A stretch of DNA of 64,000 nt from Mycobacteriales bacterium. GTDB lineage: Bacteria > Actinomycetota > Actinomycetes > Mycobacteriales > QHCD01. The translations under genes and the position numbers were made by a program. Where the stretch lies: NCBI GenBank assembly GCA_036497565.1, contig DASXJE010000226.1, positions 1 through 64,000 of the forward strand, written 5' to 3'. This document shows, piece after piece, positions 41,854 to 50,696 of the stretch. Numbering within the stretch: position 1 is the first letter of the stretch; each line of letters starts with the position of its first letter. A model generated the notes under the pieces. That model was not told the DNA's origin and searched no databases. It saw nothing but the letters and a program-made list of their open reading frames with translations.

Positions 41854-42438
41854 TCAGCGCAGCGGGATGCAGCGGCCGTTCGGTGCCGCAGGTGCGGGCG
41901 CGTTGATCGGAAGTCCGCTCGGCTCGTGGTCGCCGTGCAGGCAGATGCGGGCGGCGTGCGCCGACTCCGGGAGCTCGAACCACACCTGGAGCAGGATCCG
42001 GTCCTGCGACCCGAGCGAGAGGCTGCTCGGTTGCCGCTTGATGTTCATCGGGTCGTCGGCGGGCAGATAGCGCCGCCCGGTCCGGTCGACGAGTTGCTGG
42101 CGTCCGACCGACACGGTGTGGAAGCTCACGTCCCGGTTGTAGATCTCCAGGGTCACCCGGCAGTACTGGCCGCGCGCATTGAGCTCACCGTGGGTGCCGA
42201 TCACGGACGGGATGTCGCAGGTCAGGCCGAGCGGGGTGAAGGCCAGGTTGCCGTCGTTGACGGTGCGCGCCGCGAGTGCATGTTCGCCCGGGAGCAGCGC
42301 GACCGCCGGGATCGGCAGCCGGCTCGGCGCGGCCGGCGCCGGCGGGGACGAATCACACCCGCCGAGGGTCGCGACGAGGACGCCGACCGTCGCGATGGCG
42401 GCGGCAGCGGCGATCCGGGCCCTGAGCATGATCGACAC
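41854..42438 (-). CDS. Lipoprotein with DUF4352-like domain
   Basis: A 194-residue lipoprotein with lipobox 'ATLGGC' (Cys about residue 28) and a Pro/Ala spacer. The mature part is a beta-sandwich with 'CRVTLEIYNRDVSFHTVSVGRQQLVDRTGRRYLP' split over two strands, resembling DUF4352 immunoglobulin-like domains of cell-surface proteins. Four Cys could form two disulfides. The GTG at 42438 is the longest start; ATG 42429 is equally possible. It follows the DUF4097 gene by 21 bases on the same strand and may belong to its operon. Confidence 0.72.
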   Translation of the reverse strand: MSIMLRARIAAAAAIATVGVLVATLGGCDSSPPAPAAPSRLPIPAVALLPGEHALAARTVNDGNLAFTPLGLTCDIPSVIGTHGELNARGQYCRVTLEIYNRDVSFHTVSVGRQQLVDRTGRRYLPADDPMNIKRQPSSLSLGSQDRILLQVWFELPESAHAARICLHGDHEPSGLPINAPAPAAPNGRCIPLR

Positions 42439-42459
42439 GATGCCACGTCGTACGGGCGT

Positions 42460-43308
42460 TCAGCGGTAGGCGACCGAGGCGTCGCCGGAGGACGTGACCT
42501 CGTCGATATGCCGGTTCGACGACGGGTCGGTCCGCACGGCGGCGGTCGCCCCGCCGGATCCGGTGCGCTGTGCGACGTCGTACAGCTGCGGTCCGTGCGG
42601 CACCGTCACGGCCACGCCGCCGGACGAGGTCGTCGCGGTCACGGCCGTCGGTGACACGGAGAAGGCCAGCCCGACGTCGCCCGACGATGTCACCGCCGAC
42701 ACGCGTCCGGCGCGGACGTCGGAGGCGTCGATCGACCCGGACGATGTGTGCAGCCGCAGCGGTCCGCCGGCGATGCCGGTGGCGGTGATGTCACCCGAGC
42801 CCGTCTGCAGGGTGAGCGCACCGGACACGCCGGTGGCGACGACGTCGCCGGAGCCGGAGCGCAGATCGACCGCGCCGTCGAGCCCACTGGCACTTGCGTT
42901 CCCGGACCCGGTCCGGACGGTCACCGACATCCCCGCGGGGGTGTGGATGACGTACGACGCGTCGCAGCGGCCAGCCCCGGCCAATCCCGCGCAGTGGCTG
43001 CGGAGCTGGAGCAGGCCGCCGGTCTGCACGGCCGTGGGTTCAGGGGCGGAGAGCGACGAGGTGGTCCGCCGGTCGACGGTGAGCTCACCGTTCGGACCGC
43101 GGACGACGACGACGTCGCCGTTGGCCGTGTCGATCTGCAGCCGGTTCGGGGGGTCGCGGTAGACGAGGTGGTCGGTGTGGTGAACGACGCCGGCGGTGGC
43201 GCCGACGATCTGAAGCCCGCTGAATCCCACCAGCGCCGCCGCGAGGACCGCTCCGGCGCCGATCGACAGCACCTGCCCGGGTGTCCGGGACGGCCGATGG
43301 TCGGTCAT
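42460..43308 (-). CDS. DUF4097 (adhesin-like beta-helix) membrane-anchored protein
   Basis: A 282-residue protein with one N-terminal membrane helix (about residues 14-36) and an extracellular right-handed beta-helix of repeated 'TGSGDITATG'- and 'TSSGSIDASD'-like units, the DUF4097 pattern. Its ATG overlaps the stop of the response-regulator gene by 4 bases, so it is made together with the two-component system. DUF4097 proteins often accompany envelope-stress systems of LiaFSR or similar type; the exact role is unclear. Confidence 0.85.
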   Translation of the reverse strand: MTDHRPSRTPGQVLSIGAGAVLAAALVGFSGLQIVGATAGVVHHTDHLVYRDPPNRLQIDTANGDVVVVRGPNGELTVDRRTTSSLSAPEPTAVQTGGLLQLRSHCAGLAGAGRCDASYVIHTPAGMSVTVRTGSGNASASGLDGAVDLRSGSGDVVATGVSGALTLQTGSGDITATGIAGGPLRLHTSSGSIDASDVRAGRVSAVTSSGDVGLAFSVSPTAVTATTSSGGVAVTVPHGPQLYDVAQRTGSGGATAAVRTDPSSNRHIDEVTSSGDASVAYR

Positions 43309-43982
43309 CGGGCGCCTCCGGAGCCCGCGACCGGATCGGCAGACTCGAGGAACCGCAGTACGGCGAGCACCCGACGGTGGTCCTGTTCGGCCGGGGGGAG
43401 TGCGAGCTTGGCGAAGATGCTGCTCACGTGCTTCTCCACCGCGCCCTCGGAGACGACGAGATGGGCCGCGATCGCCCCGTTGGATCGGCCCTCCGCCATG
43501 GCCGAGAGCACCTCGCGCTCCCGTGGTGTCAGCGAGTCGAGCGGGTCCCGGCGACGGCTGCGGGTGAGCAGTTGCGACACCACCTCCGGGTCGAGCGCGG
43601 TCCCGCCCGACCCGACCCGGCGCAGCGCCTCGAGGAATTCCGCGACGTCGGCGACCCGGTCCTTCAGCAGGTAGCCCACGCCGCGGGTGTCGCCGGCGAT
43701 GAGATCGACGGCGTAGCGCTCCTCGACGTACTGGGACAGCACGAGTACGGCGACATCAGGCCACTGGCGCCGGAGGACGAGCGCGGCCCGCACGCCCTCG
43801 TCGGTGAAGGTCGGCGGCATCCGGACGTCGGCGACGCACACATCCGGTTGATGCCGCTCGACCGCGCGCAGCAACTCCTCGCCGTCGGCCACCGCGGCAA
43901 CCACCGACATGCCGTCCTCCTCGAGCAGGCGGGTGATGCCCTCCCGCAGCAGGACGGCATCCTCCGCGATCACGACTCGCAT
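43305..43982 (-). CDS. LuxR/NarL-family response regulator
   Basis: A 225-residue regulator. The receiver domain (1-120) has the acidic pocket in 'IAEDAVLLREG', the phosphoacceptor Asp52 in 'VCVADVRMP', and the Lys in 'YLLKDRV'. The C-terminal LuxR HTH (about 150-210) reads 'LTPREREVLSAMAEGRSN' and 'VEKHVSSIFAKL'. It overlaps the histidine kinase gene by 13 bases and the DUF4097 gene by 4, making a compact operon. Targets are unknown; the linked DUF4097 gene is one candidate. Confidence 0.94.
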   Translation of the reverse strand: MRVVIAEDAVLLREGITRLLEEDGMSVVAAVADGEELLRAVERHQPDVCVADVRMPPTFTDEGVRAALVLRRQWPDVAVLVLSQYVEERYAVDLIAGDTRGVGYLLKDRVADVAEFLEALRRVGSGGTALDPEVVSQLLTRSRRRDPLDSLTPREREVLSAMAEGRSNGAIAAHLVVSEGAVEKHVSSIFAKLALPPAEQDHRRVLAVLRFLESADPVAGSGGAR

Positions 43983-45256
43983 GGCAGGTCTACTCCGATC
44001 GTGGTGGGCCCGCCGGACGGGCTGGTGAGGACGAAGGTGCCGTCGACCGCGCGGACCCGGTCGCGCAGGCCGGCCAGACCGGAGCCGGTGTCGAGGTTGC
44101 CGCCGCCGCGGCCGTCATCGGTGATCGTGAGCCGCAGCACGTCGCCGTGCCGGACCGCGTCGACCCGGGCCCGGTCGGCCAGGGAGTGCTTGGCGACGTT
44201 GGTCAGCGCCTCGGCGACGACGAAGTAGGCGACCGCCTCGATGCCGGGCGCGGCCCGCCGCGGCACGTCCACCCGGACCTCCACCGGGACCGGGCAGCGC
44301 GCGGCGAGTGCTGACAACGCGGCGTCCAGACCGCGGTCGGTGAGCACGCTCGGGTGGATGCCGCGGGCGAGATCGCGTAGCTCGGCGAGGGCCTGCTTCG
44401 CCTCCCCGTGCGCCTCGTCGACCAGGGCGCGGACGGACTCCGGGTCGTCGCCCAGCTTCGTCCGCGCCCGGCCGAGCGTCATCGCCAGTGCGACGAGCCG
44501 CTGCTGGGCGCCGTCGTGCAGATCACGTTCGAACCGGCGCCGCTCGCTGTCCGCGGCAGCCACCATCCGGGAGCGGGTGTCCTGCAGCGTCTCCACCCGG
44601 GTGGTGAGCGCCTCCTGCTTCCCGGGTGCGAGCAACATCCGGGCCAGCGCGACCTGGCCCAGGGCGACGCCGCGGGCGAGCCAGGGCGCGGCCAGCAGGA
44701 GGGCGGCCCCGGCGACGACGTGCACGGCCACCGACGCGGGGTAGCCCAGGTTCCAGCCCGGCAGCGAACCGGGTGATGCGGTCGCCCACCCGTAGGCGGG
44801 GAACAGCAGGAAACCGAGGCCGGCTCCCCAGACGGCCCAGACCACGACACCGCCGACCCATCCGGTCACCGGGAGGACGAGCCCTGCGTAGAGGAGCTCC
44901 AGCCAGGTGCCGCGGGTCTTGGTGCGGGCCCACATCCGGGCCGGCAGCCACCCGTCGAGCTTCGGCGGCGGCCGCAGCGCGATCCGCTTCCCGAGGAACG
45001 TCGACGCGCGGCGGGTCTCCAGCCGGGCCACGCCGCGGGAGAGGCCGAACGCGAGCCACAGCACGAGCAGCCCGACCAGCGCCAGGATCATCAGCCCGGC
45101 GGACAGCGACACCAGCGTGACCAACACCGTGAACGTCGCCGTACCGATCAGAGCGCTGAGCGCGAGATAGCTCATCGCGAGCCATGCCCACGCCGAGAAC
45201 GGCGCCCGCAGCACCGCGCCGAGCGCGCTGCCCGGCCGTGCCGCGGCGTCGGTCAT
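43970..45256 (-). CDS. Sensor histidine kinase (HisKA_3 type)
   Basis: A 428-residue kinase. The ATG at 45254-45256 is chosen with GGAGAGG upstream. An N-terminal membrane sensor region with about five helices (residues 20-200) resembles the putative sensor domain of actinobacterial NarL-type kinases. The phosphoacceptor His247 lies in 'RRFERDLHDGAQQRL', followed by HATPase_c with 'EALTNVAKHS' and 'DDGRGGG...GSGLAGLRDRV'. It phosphorylates the overlapping response regulator. Almost no extracytoplasmic loop is visible, pointing to an intramembrane sensor. Confidence 0.93.
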   Translation of the reverse strand: MTDAAARPGSALGAVLRAPFSAWAWLAMSYLALSALIGTATFTVLVTLVSLSAGLMILALVGLLVLWLAFGLSRGVARLETRRASTFLGKRIALRPPPKLDGWLPARMWARTKTRGTWLELLYAGLVLPVTGWVGGVVVWAVWGAGLGFLLFPAYGWATASPGSLPGWNLGYPASVAVHVVAGAALLLAAPWLARGVALGQVALARMLLAPGKQEALTTRVETLQDTRSRMVAAADSERRRFERDLHDGAQQRLVALAMTLGRARTKLGDDPESVRALVDEAHGEAKQALAELRDLARGIHPSVLTDRGLDAALSALAARCPVPVEVRVDVPRRAAPGIEAVAYFVVAEALTNVAKHSLADRARVDAVRHGDVLRLTITDDGRGGGNLDTGSGLAGLRDRVRAVDGTFVLTSPSGGPTTIGVDLPCES

Positions 45257-45399
45257 GGCGGAGCCTCTCCGTAGTGGCGTTATGACGCAACGGTAGGGGG
45301 AACGGGTGGCCGCCAACCATCAGGAAACCCGGCCAATCCGTCCGGGGGCTAGCCCCACCGGCCCGTGTACGCTGACCGGCCAGACTTAGGGAGTGTGCG

Positions 45400-45591
45400 G
45401 TGGGTGTCAGTATCGGGCTGGTGGTGGTGGCGGTGATCGCCCTGCTGATCGCCGTCAAGGTCGCCAAGACCCTCGTCAAGGCCGTGTTGATCGTCGTCGC
45501 GGTGGTGCTGGCCGTCGGAGCCTGGCAGACACACGCGCGGGCGGCGACGCCCAGCCCGGCGCACACCCACTCCCGGTCGGTCAGCGCTTGA
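45400..45591 (+). CDS. Small membrane protein
   Basis: A 63-residue protein with one long or two adjacent hydrophobic helices (about residues 3-42, 'IGLVVVAVIALLIAVKVAK' and 'AVLIVVAVVLAVGAW') and a hydrophilic Thr/Ser/His tail. The GTG start has GGGAG 9 bases upstream, and a TACGCT -10-like hexamer lies at 45368-45373. It is divergent from the two-component operon and ends inside the 3' end of the next convergent gene (11-base overlap). No known family is recognised. Confidence 0.6.
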   Translation: MGVSIGLVVVAVIALLIAVKVAKTLVKAVLIVVAVVLAVGAWQTHARAATPSPAHTHSRSVSA

Positions 45592-47374
45592 GAAAGAAGT
45601 CGCGCACGTTGGCGAGCAGCAGGACGACTGCCGACAGGACGAGTACGGCGGCCACGGCCCACCGCCAGTTCCCGATCGCGGCCTGAGCGGCCGTCCAGAT
45701 CACGGCCGCCAGGCCGGCGACCGCAAGCAACCCGCCGACGAACCGCAGCAGGTGCCCGCGGGCGAAGGCCTCCACGCAGAGCATGAGCACCGCCAGGAAA
45801 ACCAGCGCCGGCACCACATCTCCGCGGTTGTCGACGACGATCAGGGCGAGGCCGACGAGCAGCACCGACGCCGAGACCGTCGACCACACCCGCAGCACCC
45901 GGTGCCGGGTCCGGACCGGATCGACGTTGGGTACGGCGCGGTGCCGCAGGTGGGCGTGCGGATCCCCGGGCGGCAGGCCGGCCGCGGCGGCGCGGGCCAG
46001 CGCCTCGCGCTCCTCGCCGAGCGCGAGCCGGCGTACCCGCACCTGGTCCACCGCCTCCTCCGGCGCGGCGAGGGCGGTGCGGTCGGCGCGGGTGCCGGCG
46101 CTGTCGAGCGCCCGGATCCCGGCCTGGATCCGGCGCAGTTCGTCGCCGCGGGTGTCCAGCTCGGCGTCGGCCGCGACGATCAGGTCGTCCAGCTCGGCGA
46201 TGCGCTCCTCGACCGCCCGCCGCTCGACTTCCGGCGACGGCGTCTCCTTGTCGAGGCCGGCCCAGCCCACCGGATCAGACCAGCAGCGGCGTACCGATCC
46301 GGTGCGCTCGTAGCGCGGTCCAGAAGGGGCTCGTTCCCCACCGAAGGGATCGCCGGTGTCGAGCCCCCACAGGCCGCGGTAGTCGCGCACCCAGGGAGTC
46401 TCGTCGTCGACCAGCACTGCGTTCCAGGGCCGCTCCGCTCCGGGGCCGATGCCGGCCCCGTCGCCGCGGCGGTAGTCGATGAAGGGGATGCCGAGGGCGG
46501 TGCCCTCGCGATCGCGGGTCCAGGGCAGGAACACCCGGGCCAGCCGACGCGTGCCGGCGAGCAGCCGGCGGAGCGCCGGTGGCTCGACCGTGACGAGGTA
46601 GTCGCCCGGCAGGTATCCCCCCGAGTGCGAGCCGCCGCCGGCGTAGACGACCGGGTGGGTGCCCTGCCAGTCGATGTCGGGGTCGTCCTGCCGGCGGCGG
46701 AGGTCGTCGCCGGCCTCGTCGTGGGAGGAGAACGCGACCCACGCCGGACGCGCATCCGGCTCCGGCGGGTCGGCAAGGAAGATGGTGACCTGTTCCCAGT
46801 CGGCCTCGTGGTCGTTGACGCCGCCGAACGTGGACCGCCAGTCGTTCATCGCGTAGAAGAACCAGTACTGCAGTGCGACGAAGCCGCGATCGTGGGTGAC
46901 GTGGCCGTAGTAGGGGCAGGCGTCGGGCTGAGGTCCGGAGCGGTAGCGCTGCTCGGCGGCCGCCGTGGTACCGCCCGGTACCCGCCCGCGCAGCAACAGC
47001 GACAGCCGCATGACCGCATCGATCAGCCGGCCGAGAAGGCCGACCGTGGCGAACCGGCTGTTGCCCGCGACGAAGCGCGTCCGCCCCGATTCCCGGCGCC
47101 ATCTGCGCAGCTCCCGCCGAGTCAGCGGGCGCTCCACGAACTGCAGCGACAGGTCGTCGGCCACGGCTGCCGCACCCGCCTCGGCCAGGCACGTCGCGGT
47201 GATGTCACCCGGCGCCCGGAGCTGCTGTCCGGTCGCGCGCCACAGCCCGCACGAGCGCAGGTAGCTCTCGACCGACATCGGCAGGAACAGTTCACCCCGG
47301 GTGTAGCGCAGGACCGGCTCATAGCGACGCAGCAACGCGAGATCCTCGGCCTGCCGTGTGCCCGACACCGTCAC
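45581..47374 (-). CDS. Vps62-like domain protein with coiled coil and C-terminal membrane helices
   Basis: A 597-residue protein of unknown function. The N-terminal 370 residues contain a Vps62-related pattern: 'VALQYWFFYAMNDWRS', 'NDHEADWEQVTIFL', 'HPVVYAGGGSHSGGY' and 'PWVRDYRGLWGLDTGDPFGGERAPSG' broken across blocks. A coiled coil follows (about 395-460, 'ERRAVEERIAELDDLIVAADA'). The last 100 residues hold four membrane helices. Vps62-like domains occur in eukaryotic and bacterial proteins with no settled activity. The fusion to a membrane anchor through a coiled coil is unusual. No signal peptide, so the domain is probably cytoplasmic. Confidence 0.78.
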   Translation of the reverse strand: MTVSGTRQAEDLALLRRYEPVLRYTRGELFLPMSVESYLRSCGLWRATGQQLRAPGDITATCLAEAGAAAVADDLSLQFVERPLTRRELRRWRRESGRTRFVAGNSRFATVGLLGRLIDAVMRLSLLLRGRVPGGTTAAAEQRYRSGPQPDACPYYGHVTHDRGFVALQYWFFYAMNDWRSTFGGVNDHEADWEQVTIFLADPPEPDARPAWVAFSSHDEAGDDLRRRQDDPDIDWQGTHPVVYAGGGSHSGGYLPGDYLVTVEPPALRRLLAGTRRLARVFLPWTRDREGTALGIPFIDYRRGDGAGIGPGAERPWNAVLVDDETPWVRDYRGLWGLDTGDPFGGERAPSGPRYERTGSVRRCWSDPVGWAGLDKETPSPEVERRAVEERIAELDDLIVAADAELDTRGDELRRIQAGIRALDSAGTRADRTALAAPEEAVDQVRVRRLALGEEREALARAAAAGLPPGDPHAHLRHRAVPNVDPVRTRHRVLRVWSTVSASVLLVGLALIVVDNRGDVVPALVFLAVLMLCVEAFARGHLLRFVGGLLAVAGLAAVIWTAAQAAIGNWRWAVAAVLVLSAVVLLLANVRDFFLKR

Positions 47375-47389
47375 CGCCTCAGTGTGCAG

Positions 47390-48280
47390 TCACCGGGACC
47401 GGTAGTCCCGCGGCGGCATGCCGAACTGGTCCCGGAACGCGCGGCTGAAATGGAATGCGCTCGCGAAGCCGGATGCCCGGGCCACCCGGCCGACATCGAG
47501 ATCGGTCGCGTCGAGCAGCTGCGCGGCATGCTCCAACCGCGCCCGGCGGAGGGCCTCCATCGGGGCCCGGCCGGTCTGCGCCGCGAACAGGTGGGCGAAC
47601 CGCGAAGGTGACAGCGCGGCGTTCGCCGCCAGCGACGCCACCGTGTGCGGTGACGCCGGGTCGGCGCGCAGCAGCGATACCGTGCGCCGGACCCGCGGGT
47701 CCAGCGGGTCGCCGACGGCGGCCGGCTCACGCCCGGCGGCCGTGACCAGCGCCAGCACCGCCTCCACGCCGTTGAGGACGAGGTCGCGGGCCGCGGGAGC
47801 CGTCGCGGCGGTCGGCCGGGCCGTGCGGGTGCCGGCCGGGAGCGGATCGGGCGGCGTGCCGTGCCCGGACCAGCGGGCGTCGGCGTGTGCCCGGGCGAAG
47901 ATCCCCTCGATCCGGCCCCGCAGCCCGGCCGGCACCCCGCGGACGGCGTGCAGCCCCGGTCCCACCTGGTACGGCGCGAGCCAGTCCTGCCAGCGGGTGG
48001 GGAGCTGGACATGCACCCACCAGAAGCCCCACCCGTCCGCGTCCGGCGCCACCCCGTAGTCGTGCCCGATCGAGGCACCCAGCAGGACGGCATCCCCCGG
48101 CCCCGCATCCACGGTCACGTCTCCCTGACGCAGCCGCCCGCCGCCGGAGACGGTCCAGGTCAGCAGCGAGTTCTTGGCACCCGCGGTCCGGTGTACGGCG
48201 TAGCCGGGACGCTCGTCGAAGCACCCGACCAGCGGCACATGCGCCGGCGGTGCCGGGGTCTCGGCAGCAGTCTCAGGCAT
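47390..48280 (-). CDS. AraC-family transcriptional regulator
   Basis: A 296-residue regulator with an N-terminal cupin ligand domain ('GDVTVDAGPGDAVLLGASIGHDYG', about residues 50-130, here in two halves) and a C-terminal double HTH (about 195-292) ending with the AraC signature 'ASGFASAFHFSRAFRDQFG'. It is divergent from a PhyH-type dioxygenase gene with a 76-bp shared promoter region, the usual layout for a regulator and its target. The ligand is probably a sugar or a small metabolite, judging by the family; not shown here. Confidence 0.9.
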   Translation of the reverse strand: MPETAAETPAPPAHVPLVGCFDERPGYAVHRTAGAKNSLLTWTVSGGGRLRQGDVTVDAGPGDAVLLGASIGHDYGVAPDADGWGFWWVHVQLPTRWQDWLAPYQVGPGLHAVRGVPAGLRGRIEGIFARAHADARWSGHGTPPDPLPAGTRTARPTAATAPAARDLVLNGVEAVLALVTAAGREPAAVGDPLDPRVRRTVSLLRADPASPHTVASLAANAALSPSRFAHLFAAQTGRAPMEALRRARLEHAAQLLDATDLDVGRVARASGFASAFHFSRAFRDQFGMPPRDYRSR

Positions 48281-48356
48281 GTCCTCGACACTCCTGGGTA
48301 TCGCGTCACGGGGCGCTCGCGCCTATCGTCGACGCGACTGAGGAAAGAGGGATGAG

Positions 48357-49187
48357 ATGACGACCGCCGCAAGCGTACCGACCGTCGTACCTGACCGCGA
48401 TCAGGTCGCCCGCTTCGACGACGACGGGTTCATCGTGCTGCCCGGAGTGTTGTCCGGCGACGAGATCGACCTACTGCGCAAGGAGTTCGCCGCTCTGCAG
48501 GCCGGCGGACCGATCCCTGGACACTTCGAGCCCAAGCCCGCCGACGAGGCCGATGCGGCCGCCGCCACCGACCCGCTGCACGCCTATCCGCGGGTGATGA
48601 ACCCGCACCGGATCAACCCGACCGCGCGGCGGTATCTGCTCGACGCCCGGTTCCGGGCGGTCGTCGCGGCGCTGCTCCGGGAGGAGCCGCTGGCAGCACA
48701 GAGCATGTTCTACTTCAAGCCGCCGGGGGCCAGGGGGCAGGCGCTGCATCAGGACAACTTCTACCTGCGGGTCGAGCCGGGCACGTGTATCGCCGCATGG
48801 GTGGCGATCGACGAGATCGACCGCGCCAACGGCGGCCTCGAGGTCGTCCCGGGGACGCATCGGATGGACGTGTTCTGCCCGGAGGACGCCGACCCGGACG
48901 TCTCCTTCACCCGGGAGTTCGTCCCGCCGCCGGCCGGCCTCGCCACCGTCCCGGTCGACATGTCGCCCGGCGACGTGCTGTTCTTCAACGGCAGCCTGGT
49001 GCACGGGTCGGAGCCGAATCAGACGGCCGACCGGTTCCGGCGCTCGTTCATCTGCCACTACATCGGGACCTCCTCGGAGCGCATGTCCACCTGGTATCAG
49101 CCGCTCACCATGAGCGGGGACCCGGTGGAACTCGCGGCGACCCTCGGCGGTGGACCGTGCGGCACGGAGGTCGGCGGGCCACACTGA
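48357..49187 (+). CDS. Phytanoyl-CoA dioxygenase (PhyH) family Fe(II)/2-oxoglutarate enzyme
   Basis: A 276-residue 2-oxoglutarate-dependent dioxygenase. The iron ligands are visible as His and Asp in 'ALHQDNFYL' and a distal His in 'SLVHGSEPN', with the 2-oxoglutarate-binding Arg following in 'DRFRRSF'. PhyH-family enzymes hydroxylate CoA esters, ectoine, or small metabolites; the substrate here is open. The start codon follows AAAGAGGG. Divergent from the AraC regulator, which probably controls it. Confidence 0.88.
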   Translation: MTTAASVPTVVPDRDQVARFDDDGFIVLPGVLSGDEIDLLRKEFAALQAGGPIPGHFEPKPADEADAAAATDPLHAYPRVMNPHRINPTARRYLLDARFRAVVAALLREEPLAAQSMFYFKPPGARGQALHQDNFYLRVEPGTCIAAWVAIDEIDRANGGLEVVPGTHRMDVFCPEDADPDVSFTREFVPPPAGLATVPVDMSPGDVLFFNGSLVHGSEPNQTADRFRRSFICHYIGTSSERMSTWYQPLTMSGDPVELAATLGGGPCGTEVGGPH

Positions 49188-49283
49188 TCGCGCGACGCGC
49201 TCATCGACCTGGGATGCGCGGGCCTTCCCGGCCGGGCAGGATGAGAGCGACGGGCACGATCGGCGTACCGATGAGGCGGTCTG

Positions 49284-50696
49284 ATGTACGACTTCGACCT
49301 GCTGGTGCTCGGCTCCGGCCCGGGCGGGCAGAAGGCCGCGATCGCGGGAGCCAAGCTCGGGCGGAGATCGGCCGTCGTCGAGCGCAGGTCGATGGTCGGC
49401 GGTGTCTGCATCAACACCGGCACCATCCCGTCGAAGACGCTGCGGGAGGCGGTGCTCTACCTCACCGGGCACAGCCAGCACGAGTTCTACGGGCAGAGCT
49501 ACCGGCTCAAGGAAGAGATCGCCATCTCCGACCTGACCGCGCGCACCCACCATGTGGTCGAGCGGGAGATCGACGTCATCCGCAGCCAGCTCGCGCGCAA
49601 CCACGTCGCGATGCTCACCGGCATGGGCCGTTTCGTCGACGACCACACCGTCGCCGTCGTCAACGAGGTCGGTGACGAGCACCGGGTCACCGCGGACAAG
49701 ATCGTGATCGCCGTCGGCACCACGCCGGCCCGTCCGTCCACCGTCGACTTCGACGGCGAGACGGTCGTCGACTCCGACCAGATCCTGCTGATGAACCGGA
49801 TCCCGAACTCGATGGTCGTCGTGGGCGCCGGCGTCATCGGTATCGAGTACGCCTCGATGTTCGCGGCGCTGGGGACCAAGGTGACCGTCGTCGAGCGGCG
49901 CGAACGGATGCTCGATTTCTGCGACCTCGAGATCGTGGAGGCCCTGAAATATCAGCTGCGCGATCTCGCGGTCACCTTCCGGTTCCGCGAGACCGTGTCC
50001 CGGGTGGAGCGCCACGACACCGGCACGCTGACCATCCTGGAGAGCGGCAAGCGGATCCCCGCCGACACCGTCATGTATTCGGCGGGCCGCCAGGGCGTCA
50101 CCGAACCTCTCGAGCTGGGCAACGCCGGGCTGCAGGCCGATCCGCGCGGCCGGATCGAGGTCGACGAGCACTACCGGACCAAGGTCGACCACATCTACGC
50201 GGTCGGCGACGTGATCGGATTCCCTGCCCTCGCGGCGACCTCGATGGAGCAGGGCCGGCGGGCGGCGTACCACGCCTTCGGCGAGAAACTGGACGGGCAG
50301 CTCTCGACGCTGCAGCCGATCGGGATCTACACGATCCCGGAGATCAGCTACGTCGGCGCCACCGAGGACGAGCTGACCGAGACGTCGGTGCCGTTCGAGG
50401 TCGGCATCTCCCGCTACCGCGAGCTCGCCCGCGGCGCGATCATCGGCGACTCCTACGGAATGCTGAAGCTGCTCGTGCACTCCGAGACGCGCGAGCTGCT
50501 CGGCGTACACGTGTTCGGCACCGGCGCGACCGAGCTCGTCCACATCGGACAGACCCTGATGGGCTGCCGGGGGACCATCGAGTATTTGGTCGACACCGTC
50601 TTCAACTACCCGACGCTCGCCGAGTCCTACAAGGTCGCCGCGCTCGATGCGATGAACAAGATGCGGGCCGTCGCCCGGTTCGACGAGCCGCTCTAG
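49284..50696 (+). CDS. sthA: Soluble (Si-specific) NAD(P)+ transhydrogenase
   Basis: A 470-residue flavoprotein of the pyridine nucleotide-disulfide family. The FAD motif is '[19 protein letters not shown]', and the redox-loop reads '[14 protein letters not shown]', with one Cys only. Loss of the second Cys is the diagnostic feature of SthA/UdhA, which moves hydride between NADPH and NAD+, and separates it from dihydrolipoamide dehydrogenase. The NAD-binding motif '[20 protein letters not shown]' and the C-terminal dimerisation domain are intact. It balances NADPH made by catabolism. Its stop overlaps the convergent flavoprotein gene by 4 bases. Confidence 0.94.
   Translation: MYDFDLLVLGSGPGGQKAAIAGAKLGRRSAVVERRSMVGGVCINTGTIPSKTLREAVLYLTGHSQHEFYGQSYRLKEEIAISDLTARTHHVVEREIDVIRSQLARNHVAMLTGMGRFVDDHTVAVVNEVGDEHRVTADKIVIAVGTTPARPSTVDFDGETVVDSDQILLMNRIPNSMVVVGAGVIGIEYASMFAALGTKVTVVERRERMLDFCDLEIVEALKYQLRDLAVTFRFRETVSRVERHDTGTLTILESGKRIPADTVMYSAGRQGVTEPLELGNAGLQADPRGRIEVDEHYRTKVDHIYAVGDVIGFPALAATSMEQGRRAAYHAFGEKLDGQLSTLQPIGIYTIPEISYVGATEDELTETSVPFEVGISRYRELARGAIIGDSYGMLKLLVHSETRELLGVHVFGTGATELVHIGQTLMGCRGTIEYLVDTVFNYPTLAESYKVAALDAMNKMRAVARFDEPL

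Noticed and set aside
49284-50696. Dihydrolipoamide dehydrogenase (E3) for the E1/E2 operon
   Set aside because: The redox loop has only one Cys, followed by Asn-Thr-Gly-Thr, which is the SthA pattern. A functional E3 needs two Cys.
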